This document shows, one piece after another, positions 1 through 11,609 of a stretch of DNA of 64,000 nt. The stretch covers positions 186,001 through 250,000 of the forward strand of contig WNNJ02000225.1 of the NCBI GenBank assembly GCA_012934845.2. The letters are read 5' to 3'. Each line of letters begins with the position of its first letter. Positions within the stretch are counted from its first letter, which is position 1. The notes beneath the pieces were generated by a model. That model was given only the letters and a program-made list of their open reading frames with translations, was not told the DNA's origin and did not search any database. This DNA comes from Pomphorhynchus laevis (taxonomy: Eukaryota; Acanthocephala; Palaeacanthocephala; Echinorhynchida; Pomphorhynchidae). Both the position numbers and the translations under genes were made by a program.

Positions 1-1677
1 GTACAGATTAGATGAGGAGAGATAAGCGTTGATCTGTATTAAGATGAGGCGTTCTAAGAGCTTAGAAAGAGTAGGGAGTAGTGAAATGGGTCGATAGCTA
101 GAAGGAAGAGAGGAGTCGAGCGATTATTTCTTAAGGAGGGGACGAGCAGTTGCAGATTTCCAGTGTTAAGGAAATATACGACTGCGGATGGACGAGTTAA
201 ACAAGGTTGTGAGAAGTGGGGAAATCGATGAGCATATGGATTTTAATATGTGAGTGGGCAGGGGATCGGCAGGTGAAGTTTTGTTGGGCAAGGACATGAG
301 GATAGATGATACTTCGGAAGGTGAGACAGGAAGAAGATGAAAGAGTTACGGAAGGGTGAGGCTATGCGGGGCAGAGTGGGATAGGATGGATACCGGGTTA
401 TGAGAGAGCAACGTGGATACTTTATTCTGGAGAAATGACGAATAATCATGGGCATTGATGTTGCACGGCGAAGAGGAACGAGCAAGGATTGAGTTAAAAG
501 TATGCCAGAGAGTCTTAGAGTTGAATGAAGTGATGATTTTATGCTGCCAGAAGGAGTTACATTTGTTATGTAGTAGGGTGAGATAAGACCGGCGAAGAGC
601 AAGATAGGAATCACGGAAAGACGGGGTGATCGAGCGGAAATCACGTCTGAGAGAGCGGTGATAGACTTGAAAAGCATGGCGGAGTCGACGCTTTGATAGT
701 AGGCATTGGATGTCAAACCATGGGGCACGGTGCAAGCGACGGTGTGGGTGAGACTTGAAGGGCAAGAGAAGATCGAGAGTGGATGTGAGTTCAGAGTCGA
801 AAAGAAAGGCGAGATCGTGAGGAGATGAATATGTTATTGTGGGATATGATAGAGACGATTTGAGTAAGGCAGAGCGGAGAAGGTAGAGGTCAAGATTTCT
901 CCAAGGACGACGTAGGTTTGTAGGTGTGTGAGGACGGGTGTGGTTGTGAGTGAGATCAAGGGTGACGAGAAAGTGATCAGATAGACCAGGATTGGATATG
1001 GATAGTGAGGTGTAGGCATAAAAATGATCGGGGACAGCGATGATGTCGAGTGCCCCACCAAGGATATGTGTTGGGGCATTGGAGATTAGTTTGTAATTGT
1101 AGTTGGATAGAATGTTGATGAACCTGATGGAATCCATGGAAGAGGGGCGGTCTAGGCGGATGTTGAAGTCGCCTAGAACGAGTGAAGGGATTGAGGACAA
1201 AGAACAATGAGAAAGGAGGTCAGCAAGTTTGGTAAAAAATAAGGATGTAGGAGCTGATGAACCAGGACGGTATACAATGGCGATATCTAGAGTGATCGGG
1301 TTAGAAAGACGACAAGTGAGCAATTCAAAAGAGCAAGGACTGAAAGGGGGATTGATTTTGCGATGAGACGTAGGGTGACGCGCGAATGCGACGATGCCGC
1401 CGTGATTAGAGAATTTAGAAGGGTATGAGCTGAGGGGGCGGGCGGTTTCGACTAGGGATCAGCCGGAAGGGAGCAGACGGCGAAAGGAAAGGTGGTCGGA
1501 ATCTGAGTGCCAGGATTCGGTGAGGCAGAAGAGATCGATGGATTGCTTGGTGAATAGGTTGAGGATAAGATCGGATTTATTGAGAATAGATATAGTGCTG
1601 AGGAGACCGAGACGGAAACCGTATGTGATGGCGAATGAGTCTAGTGGAGAAGACACATAGGGGAAATGGAGCGCCAT
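1..1677 (-). pseudogene. LINE ORF2: endonuclease and N-terminal reverse transcriptase, four in-frame stops
   Basis: One continuous frame from ATG at 1677 to the window edge, interrupted by stops at 1459-1461 (TGA), 346-348, 166-168 and 124-126 (all TAA). Endonuclease motifs: LCLTESWHSDSD, GGIVAFAR, IAIVYRPGS, LVLGDFNI and LSDHFLV. The reverse transcriptase start follows, with SPADPLPTHILKSI and SYRPISLLPTLSKLLERL. The encoded enzyme would nick target DNA and prime reverse transcription. The four nonsense codons without any frame change indicate a copy decaying by point mutation. The YADD and C-terminal parts lie outside the window. Confidence 0.8.
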
Positions 1678-2330
1678 CGAATTTTGGGACGGGTGTGGAC
1701 AACTTGAAAATTTCTGTCTTTGTTTCGGATGGAGAGTGATGTTTCGCCGTTTTCCTCGCGACGCCGTTTTTCGATGCGGGCAGAAGATAGTTGAGCGATT
1801 TCAGAAGGGGTGCGATCGGGGAAAATTCGAGTGGTTGAAGACGACATGAGTTTAAATCGTTGAGAAAGGACAGAAGACGCGTGAGAGCAATGCTTGAAAG
1901 CAATTTTTAGGAGAGGAGGCTCGGAAGGATTAGATGGAGAAGATTTGTTTAGACGGATGAATGCGACAGGAGAAATGTCCTTGAAAAAGGATGGTTTATC
2001 CACAGGAACAATATACGAGAGAATGGATCTGAAGGCGAAAACATCGTGGTCGAGACGTGCTTGTGGATATAAGGAGTTGGAAGGAGTGATATTAGTGACG
2101 ATGACGCAACGATCGCGAGAAGGATAGCGCTTCCGTAAAGGAGGACGACTGACGTGAGTGGGTGAGATCACGATAGGATAGCTGGCATTTGATGATTTGG
2201 AGGGATTTGGTTTGACGACTGGAGACATGGAGGATAATGATAATAAAGAGGGTGGCAAGCGATGTGAGGAAAGGTTAGATGTGGAAGGATCGTGGAGGTT
2301 GGTGGAGGAGGTTTTGATTGATGGATGCAA
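1641..2330 (-). pseudogene. LINE ORF1-like protein
   Basis: An open frame of 229 codons. The N-terminal third is rich in Ser and Pro and probably disordered. The middle (about residues 75-170) reads like the RRM-like fold of CR1/L2 ORF1 proteins, with CVIVTNI, PPLLKIAFKHCS and FKLMSSSTTRIFPDRTPSE; the C-terminal part is basic (ARIEKRRREENGE). In the family this protein binds the element RNA as a chaperone. It overlaps the start of ORF2 by 37 nt. No stop interrupts it, so it looks less decayed than the ORF2 behind it. The start codon is uncertain. Confidence 0.55.
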
Positions 2331-2398
2331 GTTGTTGAGAAATGAGACGGGAAAGACGTGACGGGGGTGTCGGGAATTGAAGATGACATAGAATGAGA

Positions 2399-2545
2399 AG
2401 TGTATATGGTGGCAAGGTCGGTGAGTGGAGAAAGGACATTAGTCCTTTCTTTGGTATCGAAAATATACACGAAATTCTCAACCCACCATATACATTAGTG
2501 TATATGGTGAGTGGAGAAAGGACATCGGTCATTTCTTTAGTATCA
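2399..2545. repeat. Direct and inverted duplication at the LINE 5' end
   Basis: A block starting GTGTATATGGTG at 2399 and followed by GTGAGTGGAGAAAGGACAT recurs at about 2500. Between the copies, CACCATATAC and GTATATGGTG form a 10-bp inverted repeat (about 2484-2511). Within the first copy GAAAGGAC and GTCCTTTC form an 8-bp hairpin. It may be part of the element's 5' UTR or promoter, or a junction duplication; which is not known. Confidence 0.5.
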
Positions 2546-2935
2546 ATAATTAATCATTATCAACTATTTATAAAGTGTGCGCGTTTTTAACGACAGATAA
2601 CAATACTAATGATTGTTAACAATTATCATTTTTAGCAATGTTAATAATTTTTTTAATAATGTTCTTATTGAAAAAATTACAATAAAGTCAACCCGCAAAT
2701 GGGCTTCAAAATTGTTAATCATAAAAATTCGCTCTTATCAATTAAATGAGGATCTGGATTGTGTATGTACTCAACATTTGTGGATGATACGAATTTTTCG
2801 TGTTCAACCTTGTCAATTCTTTCGCCATATTTTGATGATTTTCGGTGTTCGTTGTATTCAAAGGCGGATACGGACCAATGAGACAGATACGATTGAGCTA
2901 GAGGTTAAAATATGCTGACATCAAGAAATAAAAAT
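2546..2935. other. Spacer with no recognised gene
   Basis: AT-rich sequence between two LINE copies. A plus-strand ORF of 101 codons (2613-2918) has no recognisable domain, and I do not treat it as a gene. Confidence 0.5.
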
Positions 2936-3790
2936 ATATTTTTTAACGTGGCAAATGCGTGCCAGCGCACGCTTACATGACCACAACAAAACAAAAATGT
3001 AAATCATGTGTCGATAAGGTGTGAACGGAGGAGGTGTTTGAATGTGATAAAGGAGGGTGCTCGGCGGACTTCGAGAGGAAGTTGATTCCAGGCGAGTGAG
3101 GCGGCGACGAGGAAGGATCGGAGACCGTAGTTGTTGGAGTAATTGGGAACGTGTAGTAAGAGGGAATGACGGGAATGCAGCGATAGCGAGGTGGGGCGAG
3201 TGTCGTCTAAGAAAAAAGGGTTAATTAACGATGGGGAGCCGATCGCGATGAGACGAAAAGTTACTAGGAGAAGGCGGAGTTTGATGCGGATGTGGATGGT
3301 GAGCCAGGAGAGTTGGGTAAAATATGTGGATGTGTAGTCGAAGCGACGGAGACGTAGGAGCACTCGAAAGGCGGAGTTTATTATTCGTTGTAGGGGTAGG
3401 ATTATGGATTTTGGAGAATTGGCGAAAAGGCTAAGGCAGTAATCGATTTTAGGAAAAAAACGATGAAAGAAGAGACATACAAGAACGGAAGTCGATAAGG
3501 GGGCGGATACGGCGGATGTCACGGAGAATTAAGTTAGACGAGCGGACCTTGTCACGGACGAAGGGTTTAAGTGAAAGATGATCATCGAAATGGAAGCCTA
3601 AGAAAGTGAGGTTGTGGACTATGGATATGATCGATGAGGCAAAAGATACAGTGGGAGGAGATATGTTTGGTTTACGGGAAAGGATCCAAATTTTTTTGGA
3701 CTTGTCTGGGTTTAGAACGAGATGGAGATAGGAGAGACGTTTGAAGATAGAAGAAAGACAGTTAGAGGCAGAAATGTCTGCAAAATAGAT
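2936..3790 (-). mobile_element. 5'-truncated CR1/L2-like LINE, 3' end of ORF2
   Basis: Minus-strand fragment covering the region just after the YADD motif (FADISAS, SYLHLVLNPDKSKK), the GFHFDDHLSLKPF segment and the long C-terminal tail ending FKHLLRSHLIDT (stop at 3004-3006). A frame change near 3445-3465 separates the two parts. Downstream lies the 3' tail with the GCACGCATTTGCCAC box. The same segment is present in opposite orientation at 6505-7215. Truncation at the 5' end is the usual result of incomplete LINE reverse transcription. Confidence 0.8.
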
Positions 3791-4229
3791 GACAACTTAC
3801 ACTTAGGTAAGACGGTCAATTACTTTAAGCGGCATCTTTGAAGAATGTTCACACTATAAGAGAATAACACTCTATGTTGAAGAATATACATATGTAATTT
3901 AAAGCTCTTTCTTTGGCAGTCTGGTTCTTTTTGCAGAATTTACTATAATATTCCTCTCCATATCAGAGGCCATTTAACAAAACGAGGTTTTCTTCATGCA
4001 CATTGTAAAAGGTCGAAGTCGAATAAAGTTCGAAGTCGAGATTGGGACCCTGGACACGGTTGCACATTCGTAAGCACGGCTACTGATGTAGATGACTTCG
4101 ATGATATAGCTACTAGACACCTAATAAATCTAGATTGGCATTTGTCAAACTTGTTAAAATTTTTACTTGTTAAGTCCCCCTGAAACATTCTATACCCGTA
4201 TTGAATTATTAAAAAAATGAAATTTATTC
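3791..4229. other. Gap between LINE copies, nothing recognised
   Basis: AT-rich in its first half. A short minus-strand ORF (3994-4239) has no known domain; no gene is called. Confidence 0.4.
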
Positions 4230-4269
4230 TGAGTGGCAAATTCGTGCCAAAAGCGCGCTTACAAGCCCA

Positions 4270-6504
4270 CTAAGAATAAAAAATAATCAAATTGATAAAA
4301 AATAATCCCGCAGACGAATTTTGAATAGTATGAACAAGGAAGTCGAGCGGATGTACGAAGGGAGCGAATTCTAAGCAAAAGGAGCAATAACAAAAAAGAA
4401 ACTGGGGGCGGTAATTTGTCGAATAATTTGGAGTGTAGAGAAGGGAATGATATGATCTTAAGGATAAATAAGCAGGACGAGATCCATCGATATATGGAAA
4501 ATGTAAGTATGAAGGGGAATTGCGATGCAGTACACGATGGGTCAAGATAATAAATGAGACTGGATACGATGGCTTACTAAGGGAAGCCAGGAAATATTGG
4601 AAATATGTTGGGATATGTGGTCAAAACGGCAGAGATGCATGAGAACGAGAAATGCTGAGTTTACAATACGTTGGAAAGGTTGAAAAGTGGTTTTGAAAGA
4701 GTTGGACAACATGCTAAGGTAATTATCAATTCGGGAAAATAAAAGTGCGGATAAAAGGGAAAGACGAGCGAAAATCAATCAACCGACGAATACGGCGAAT
4801 ATCACGGAGTAGCAGGAACGAGGAGCGGACATTATCGGACACAAATGGCTTGAGAGAAAGATGATTGTCATAGTGGAAACCGAGTAATACGATATCATTA
4901 ACGAATGGAAGCATGATTGAGTAGATATATACAGTAGGTGGAGTAATGTTGAGGTGAGAGGGAATTATCCACATAATTTTGGACTTTGCAGGATTGAGTG
5001 ATAGGTGACGCAAAGAAAGGTGTCGGGAACCGTTTAAGAGGCAAGCCGAGAAAGTGGATGCAATATCATCGATATGAGAAGAGGGTAGATATGAGTAGAG
5101 GAGAATGTTATCAGCAAATTCATAACATGAAAATTGTGTGTTACGGTTATTGACAAGAGATCAACGATAAAAAGCGAGAAAAGAATGGGACTGTACTGAG
5201 CCTTGAGTAGCACCGTGTGCGGGATAAGACGGTTAAGACATAGTAGAATCTGAATTAACACTAAAAGAACGGTCAGATAGAGAAGATTAAAATCAGGCTA
5301 CAGCGGAGTTAGATAATCCATAGTCATGACGAAGCGCGATAGAGAAGAATATAATGATAGACGATGTCGAATGCAGATGATAGGTCGATGGAGATTATAC
5401 CGTTTCAGTTTTTCTTTTCGTGATTTTAGAAGATCACCAAAGACTTTGACATCCCAGTTCTAAGGAATGATTTGAACGAAAAGCTCATTGAAACTGGGGA
5501 TACAAATTTGACGATAGAAGATAAGTATTAACCAGTTTTGGCAAGGGACGTTCGAATAGTTTTGATAACGTTGGGAGAAGATATATAGGACGATATGAGG
5601 ACGGAAGTGAACTGTCGAGAGAGTGGCTTTTTCAGAAGGGGACGTACAATGGCAGATTCCAGTTTGACGAAAAAGTGCGTTGTAAATAAAAGAATAGAAC
5701 AAGGCTGTCAAAAGCGGAGATACCGAATGGCAAATAAGCTTAAGTAAGTACATAGGAAGATAGTCGGTAGAAGAGCATTTGTTGGGAATTGAGAGAAAAA
5801 CTTTTGAAACTTAGTCAGAAGAAACGGGGAAAGATAGAAGAGTTTAGAAAAATAGAATTGTATTGAGGCAGTGGATGATTGGAAAGTTGAATGGATAGAT
5901 GATAAAGTATTAGCAGATTTAGATTGAAGATAAGAAGAAAACAATTTTGGATCGATGTTACTAGGCATTTAAGAACTGAGAGAGAAGTGAGTTTTAAATG
6001 CGCCAGTGGACTTTTGGTCCGAATAAGTTAGCTTATTTTGTCATAAGAGTGTGTATTTACTTCTTAGGAGAGAGTAATATGACGAACGAATTTTTAGGTA
6101 GACATCACGAAACTCAGAGGAGACAGAAGTAGAACCTTGTTTGAGGTAACAGAGATAGATGCGAAAAGCGTGACTCATGCTGCGTTCAAAACTTGCACAG
6201 TCAACATCAAATCATTGTGTGCTTCGAGAACGCTTACGAGTGTGTGATCGGCGCGGTAATATGTAATCGAGAATTATTGTTAGCTCAGAGTCAAATAGAG
6301 AGGATAGAAAATCAACGGAAATGGAAGGCGAATTAGGCAACACAAGAGCAGAGCCAAGAATAGCAGATCGAAATATAGTAAGATTAAGAAATTTCCTAGG
6401 TCGATTGAAGGTAGGCGAGACTCGAGAGGAAGCAATTTGATAAGTAAGATTTAGGGTAAGTAGAAAGTGGCCACATACCAGGATCTGAGATATTAAATGA
6501 AATA
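4270..6504 (-). pseudogene. LINE ORF2 remnant (endonuclease end to C-terminal tail)
   Basis: Broken coding sequence of the second LINE. In translation order: HFLLTLNL (endonuclease end, near 6440), FDSELT, the thumb-linker segment with RPLLKKP near 5630, QYSPILFSLFI (polymerase block 5), FADNILLY (block with the catalytic Asp pair, second Asp changed to Asn), LSLNPAKSKIM, GFHYDNHLSLKPF, then the tail. Changing frames and stop codons show long decay. The loss of one catalytic aspartate is seen directly. Confidence 0.7.
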
Positions 6505-7142
6505 TGTCATTGATCATCCCCATAGTCCACAATCTCACTTTCTTAGGCTTCCATTTCGATGATCACCTTTCCCTTAAACCCTTCGTCCGTGACAAGGTCC
6601 GCTCATCTAACTTTATTCCCCGTGACATACACCGTATCCGCCCCCTTATCGACTTCCGTTCTTGTATGTCTCTTCTTTCATCACTCCCTTTCCCTAAAAT
6701 CGATTACTGCCTTAGCTTTTTCACCTATTCTCCAAAATCCATAATCCTACCCCTACAACGAATAATCAACACCGCCGTTCGAGTGCACTTTCGTCTCCGT
6801 CGCTTCGACCACACATCAACATATTTTGCCCAACTCTCCTGGTCCACCATCCACATCCGCATCAAACTCTGCCTTCTTATCGTAACTTTTCGACTCAGCG
6901 CTGTCGGCTCCCTATCGTTCATCTACGTTCCTTTCTTAAACGACACTCGCCCCAAATCGCTATCGCTGCGTTCCCGTAATTCCTGCTTACTACACGTTCC
7001 CAATTACTCCAACAACTACGGTCTCCGATCCTTCCTCGTCGCCGCCTCACTCGCCTGGAATCAACTCCCTCTCGACGTCCGCCGCTCCCCCTCCTTTATC
7101 ACATTCAAACATCTCCTCCGTTCACACCTTATCGACACATGA
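6504..7142 (+). pseudogene. LINE ORF2 C-terminal part, one open frame
   Basis: Open frame of 212 codons covering the region after the polymerase core: LTFLGFHFDDHLSLKPFV, RRIRPLIDF-like segment, FFPKIDYC-like segment, LPLQRIINTAVRV, LRRFDHTSTYFAQLSW, GLRSFLVAASLAWNQLPLDV and the end FKHLLRSHLIDT. The tail is typical of the CR1/L2 group. Being uninterrupted while the surrounding LINE is full of stops, it is likely a recent insertion. It lacks the endonuclease and the catalytic core, so it cannot act by itself. Confidence 0.75.
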
Positions 7143-7215
7143 TTTACATTTTTGTTTTGTTGTGGTCATGTAAGCGTGCGCTGGCACGCATTTGCCACGT
7201 TAAAATAAATCTTTT
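6505..7215 (+). mobile_element. 5'-truncated LINE inserted into another LINE
   Basis: Plus-strand fragment that starts abruptly near 6505 inside the endonuclease region of the older minus-strand LINE and ends with the 3' tail at 7160-7215 (GTAAGCGTGCGCTGGCACGC, then TTTGCCACGTTAAAATAAATC). It matches the fragment at 2936-3640 in inverted orientation over about 650 bp. The host LINE coding sense continues on both sides, so the insertion is younger. I see no clear target-site duplication. Confidence 0.8.
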
Positions 7216-7365
7216 TTATAGAGAAACTGCACGGATTTGCAATGATATCAAGGGTACCACTAAGTATATGAGTGCGAGGGGTCCGAACTAAATTGAGATT
7301 ATAGTCGGAAAGAGTGCTTACAAGTTGGATGAAATCTGAATTGGAACACCCTACGGAATTTTACA

Positions 7366-8722
7366 CCTTTCGACTTATCTGTTTTTACTCTTAAACGATT
7401 TTTGGAACAGAAATTTGCAAGTTAGTTCAGTGCGTACTGGGTAGAAATCGAGTTGGGTCATAGAATAAACATAATATATCTGTCATTGTGGCATAGTTTA
7501 ATAATAAAACGAATTTATGTTTTCACGAAACTCAAGCGTATGCTCGAGATGCAGTAATTCGATTACATACAAGGAACAAGGCTGTAAATTAAAAAGCGCC
7601 CATAAAACAGTAGATGAACACTTTTTCAAAACCGATATCACGTTTTACAAATCACCATTGTCAATTGTTGATTTTTTAAAATTGAATACCTTAAAATTTA
7701 GATAATATAAGCTAATGAGATTATAAAACATATCTAAGATATGAAACAGATCAATTTATCCAGCCATAGCCTTCATTGTCTGAAATGTGATCAGACACCT
7801 ACTGGAAAATACCAACGAGACACTCTACGAATGAATTACTCAGAATTGTGTTAAATCATTACAAAATTACAATTATAAGATTGTAGTTTCGTAATAAGAC
7901 CACAATCCAGACTCATTTAAACTACCTCTCTTAATGATGGACGTCAGACAAGTATCAAAGACTACCTCTATCTATTCTGAACATTATTGAATATGTTTAA
8001 GTCAAACCGTAAGTTCAATTCACGGATTTTATTTTACAATAAGTTCAGTTTACGGAATTTTTATCTTAAAGGGAAATGAGTGATGTTAAAAACAAGATTT
8101 TTGTTGTTAACAAGGCTGTGGTATTAGCAGCATAATGAACAATAAATTGATAAAGTAAAAGCTTTTTTATATATTGAAAATTAATTCCATTCTACACCAT
8201 AAACCAACAAAATTTCACATGTAATACTTTAGGTAATGCTTCTTGTAATAAATCTTAGCGTCTTTTACAGAAAATAAGCCAGATAGTAAGTAAATAATGT
8301 ATTAAAGTGGTTATCGTGGACCTTCCAAGTCCGCTAAAGTTGTACATAAGGCAAGATATTGCTTTATATTGTGGATAAGGCAAGACTCAATTTGGAGGAT
8401 AACGTGGTTCGAAAGTTGAAAGACGAAATGATGCGTGGTAAGTCATCCAGAAGAAGAGCATGATAGAGCTAAAGACAAATCCTTGAGTCTCAAATAGGAG
8501 AAGATACGTAATTACTTTGGAGATCGCTCCGATTAAGATGATCAACCTATCTTGCGGATTATTCTGAACATTAAACGAGGAATTATTGTAGTATTGTTGT
8601 TTATCTAACAGATTATTCGATGTATTTCTAGATTTCTAACTAATTAGTATATTGCCCATAGCTTTTATACGACATATCATTCTAAGAATAAATGCAATAT
8701 TTTTTAATTTATATTTATCTCT
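7366..8722. other. No gene recognised
   Basis: AT-rich intergenic sequence. Weak internal repetition (AAGTTCAATTCACGG and AAGTTCAGTTTACGG near 8010-8060). A 62-codon plus-strand ORF at 7517-7705 has no recognisable feature. Confidence 0.5.
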
Positions 8723-9589
8723 TTAATTACTTAATTTTTCTGTCATACTTATACAGTTATTTATAGTGGTAAATGCATGCCTATGCGCGCTTATAAGCCC
8801 ATATGGAAGAAAAGAAACAAACAAATAAAAAACAAAAAAAAATAGAATGCAAAATGAAAATGTTGATGAAATTGAAGCAAGTATATTGAAGATAAGGGAG
8901 ATTAGTGGAATGTGGCAAGGCGTTGTGAGGAATGTTGAGTAATTCGTTGAAGATGTATAATAAAATTGCGAGTTGGATCCAGTCTTGAGGAAATTGATTT
9001 TATTTATTGTGGGGAAGGGGCCATAGTGCAGGAAGATCCATGGTGCAGGAATGTATAAGTTGTTTGAAGATAGAAAGCGACGAGGAAGAACGGACGTAAG
9101 CGGGCGAAGAATTCCAGGCAAGTGGAGTATCGACAATAAAAGAGCGGAGGTCATATTTGATTGAGTGCGAAGAGACGTGGAGAAGTGGATAATTACTTGA
9201 TCACAGAGCCAAGAGTGCAGAACGCAAATCATCAAGATAATCAATGTGTAAGTACGATGGTGAGTGACAAAATATAAGTCGAAAGGTAACAATATGCCAA
9301 CGAGATTAACACAAAAGTTAATTGTGGGCAAAGATAAGACGGAAAGTTTACGGGAGATGTGATAGAAGCGGCGAAGACGCAAGAGGACACGATCAGTAGA
9401 GTTTATGAAACGTTGGAGAGGTAAAAGTGCATAATTTGAAGACTTAGCAAATAGGCTAAGGCAATAATCAATTACGGGAAATAGGAGGTACGATATAAGA
9501 ACGAGACAAGAACGAAAGTCGATCAGCCTACAAGTGTGACGGAGGTCACAAAGAAAATAAGAAAGAAACGCGAACTTTGCTATTAACAA
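8723..9589 (-). pseudogene. LINE reverse transcriptase C-terminal fragment
   Basis: The longest open piece of the third LINE (288 codons). Only the first 130 residues match the LINE tail (CRLIDFRSCLVLISYLLFP, IDYCLSLFAKSS, LPLQRFINST, LRLRRFYHIS). The rest reads past the proper frame into the 3' UTR, so the C-terminal half is probably not the original protein. Confidence 0.6.
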
Positions 9590-11250
9590 AAGGTTTGAGT
9601 GAAAGGAAATTGTGGAAGTAAAAATCTAAAAAAATTTGTCGTCAACGATTAGGATAATGATCAAAATAGCAGATAAAATAGGTAGAGTTATTTCGAGGTG
9701 ATGAGGGATGATCCTTTATGATTTTAATTTTTTAGAATTTAGAGCTAGGCGAAGAGAGGAAATATGGTTGAAGATAGACATAAAACAATTTCTGGCAGAA
9801 GTAGCGAGGTCGTGGATACAGAAATGGTGTGTATGAGTGTAGAGAATAATATCATCTACTACATCAGTTGAAAGTTATGGTCACGAGTTATATAATATAA
9901 ATCGCTTAGGAGGGAGAACATACGAGGACCTAAAATATAGCCTTGAGGAACACAGTGTGAGATGAAAGAAGATACAGAGTAAGAGGAGCATGAGTGAACA
10001 CAAAAAGAGCGTTTAGAGAGATAATATGAACCAGACTTCAGTAGAATCTGAGAAGCTATAGTCGTGACGAAGCCGAGATATTAGAACATAATGACCAACA
10101 ATATAAAAAGCAGAATACAGGTCAAGAGAGATTACAACACCCCATAGTGTCATATCGCGGGCTTAAAGTAGATAACTGAAAACTTTTAGACAAACAAGTT
10201 TAGTAAAGTGATTAGAACGGAAGGTAGATTACAAAGGGGGTATAAATTTGAGGAAACAATGTATAGATTGACTTAATGTCACACAAGACGCTCAAGAAGT
10301 TTAGATAAGGACGGAAGAAGATAAGTCGGCGGTACGAAAATGTAAGTAAAGGATCGAAAGATGATTTCTTTAAAAGAGGACGTACGATGGCTGATTTTCA
10401 GTAGTCTGAAAAAATGCAGCTACGAATAGAACAATTGAAAAAGATAGTAAATAACGGTGATATGGTGGAATTAATAGATTTAAGTAAATACGTGGGGATA
10501 GGGTCAGCAGGCGAAAAGGTATTGGGCATAGATATGATAACCTTAGATATTTCACTAGAAGAAACAGGAATAAGATTGAATGGCTCAGGAAGAAATTTGC
10601 ATGATGAGCAAGACGAGGATTGATGATTTATATGGATAGATGAGATGATCGTAGTAATTTTTGAATGGAAATAAGAGGAGAACTCGTTGAGATCGATGGA
10701 GTGAACATTAGAAGTTCGAGCAAGAAGATAATTAAAGGTTCTCCAAGTATACTTTTGATGAGCCGATGACGAGATCTTGTTTTGCCAAAAAAGTTTACAT
10801 TTATCATATAGAAGAGAGTGATGGAAGCGTCGAAGATTTAAGTAATGAGCACGATTATTATAGACAGAACTGTATCACTTTTGAGAAAATGACGAAAGGC
10901 TCTAAATGAACGGCGTAAAATGCGCTCAGAAATTTTACAATCAGAGTCGAACAAAGGAGCACACTAGGAGCGTTTAGGAATTCGGGATTGGCGGGGTAAA
11001 ATAGAATCGAGGATGTTTAAGAGCTCATTTGTAAAATGTGTAAATATATTATCAGCTATCAAAAAGATTGCAGGATGCGACAAGAGAGGAGAGTCAAGGA
11101 TAGCGAAACGCAAGAGAATATGGTCGAGGAGTTGCCATGGTCGACTTAAAGTAGGATAGGTACGACAGGAGGGAACGAGATAATGATATTAACAGTGATG
11201 AGAAAATGATTGAAAAAGCCAGGATCTACATATGCTTAACTTTTATCGTG
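8723..11250 (-). mobile_element. Third CR1/L2-like LINE, decayed
   Basis: Minus-strand element. The 3' tail lies at about 8765-8800 (box GGCATGCATTTACCAC). The C-terminal tail is at 8900-9590 (LLPLQRFINSTDRVLLRLRR). The polymerase core has VPQGYILGPRMFS near 9940 and VVDDIILYTH at 9845-9862, in place of YADD. The fingers have SPADPIPTYLLKSI and KSAIVRPLLKK near 10400-10550. Linker and endonuclease end lie at 10900-11230. Both catalytic aspartates are kept although the reading frame is broken many times. The plus-strand ORF at 10414-10623 is the antisense shadow. Confidence 0.75.
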
Positions 11251-11609
11251 GGTAGATTAAAAGATGATAAAATGATAATATAAAAATAAAAAATGTATTG
11301 TTAAAATTTATTTTTTATAAAGGATGCTACTGAAGATGAAATATATCATCAGTGTGTAACATTTTATATTCATTTAGACAAAATATAATATTTGGACATA
11401 TTATATTATATTTAATATTAAATTATATAATATACTATTAATATTTTATAATATTATAATATTATATCAATTCTTTTACTGTTAATTATTTTCTCTATTA
11501 CTAAATTATCGTGAACCATATTTAGAATAAAAATATACAGTTTCAGTTTTTGAGCATAATTTTAAAAACTTCAGTTATAACGTAAATCAAAATATTTTAT
11601 TTTTTAATC
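11251..11609. other. AT-rich spacer
   Basis: Almost pure A/T with TATTATA-type runs; no gene seen. Confidence 0.5.

Larger units (their letters stand above)
1..2530 (-). mobile_element. CR1/L2-like LINE, 5' part, cut by the window edge
   Basis: A non-LTR retrotransposon on the minus strand that begins near 2530 and runs off the left end of the window. It keeps the two-ORF layout of the CR1/L2 group: an ORF1-like protein (1641-2330) followed, with a 37-nt overlap in another frame, by ORF2 (from 1677 down) with an apurinic-type endonuclease and the start of reverse transcriptase. The base composition is clearly more GC-rich than the AT-rich host DNA after 11 kb. The assignment rests on motifs seen in translation. 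The exact clade is inference. Confidence 0.8.
4230..7365 (-). mobile_element. Second CR1/L2-like LINE, interrupted by a nested LINE
   Basis: Minus-strand element traceable from its 3' tail (near 4230, box GGCACGAATTTGCCAC) through the C-terminal tail (FQPFQRIVNSAF, LCRFDHIS), the polymerase core (QYSPILFSLFI near 5180; FADN in place of YADD near 5115) and the linker (DSELTIILDYILP near 6280) to the endonuclease. The endonuclease resumes at 7216-7365 with SDFIQLVSTLSDYNLNLV and TLDIIANP, after an insert at 6505-7215 in the other orientation. Many stops and frame changes make it non-functional. The exact 5' end is unclear. Confidence 0.75.

Noticed and set aside
243-728. 161-codon minus-strand ORF
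   Set aside because: Shadow of the LINE ORF2 in a neighbouring frame; the true frame carries the endonuclease and polymerase motifs.
2745-2915. TFVDDTNFS in the plus strand as a polymerase motif
   Set aside because: No neighbouring polymerase block in any frame; chance match.
10414-10623. 69-codon plus-strand ORF
   Set aside because: Antisense of a LINE reverse transcriptase segment (SPADPIPTYLLKSI on the other strand).
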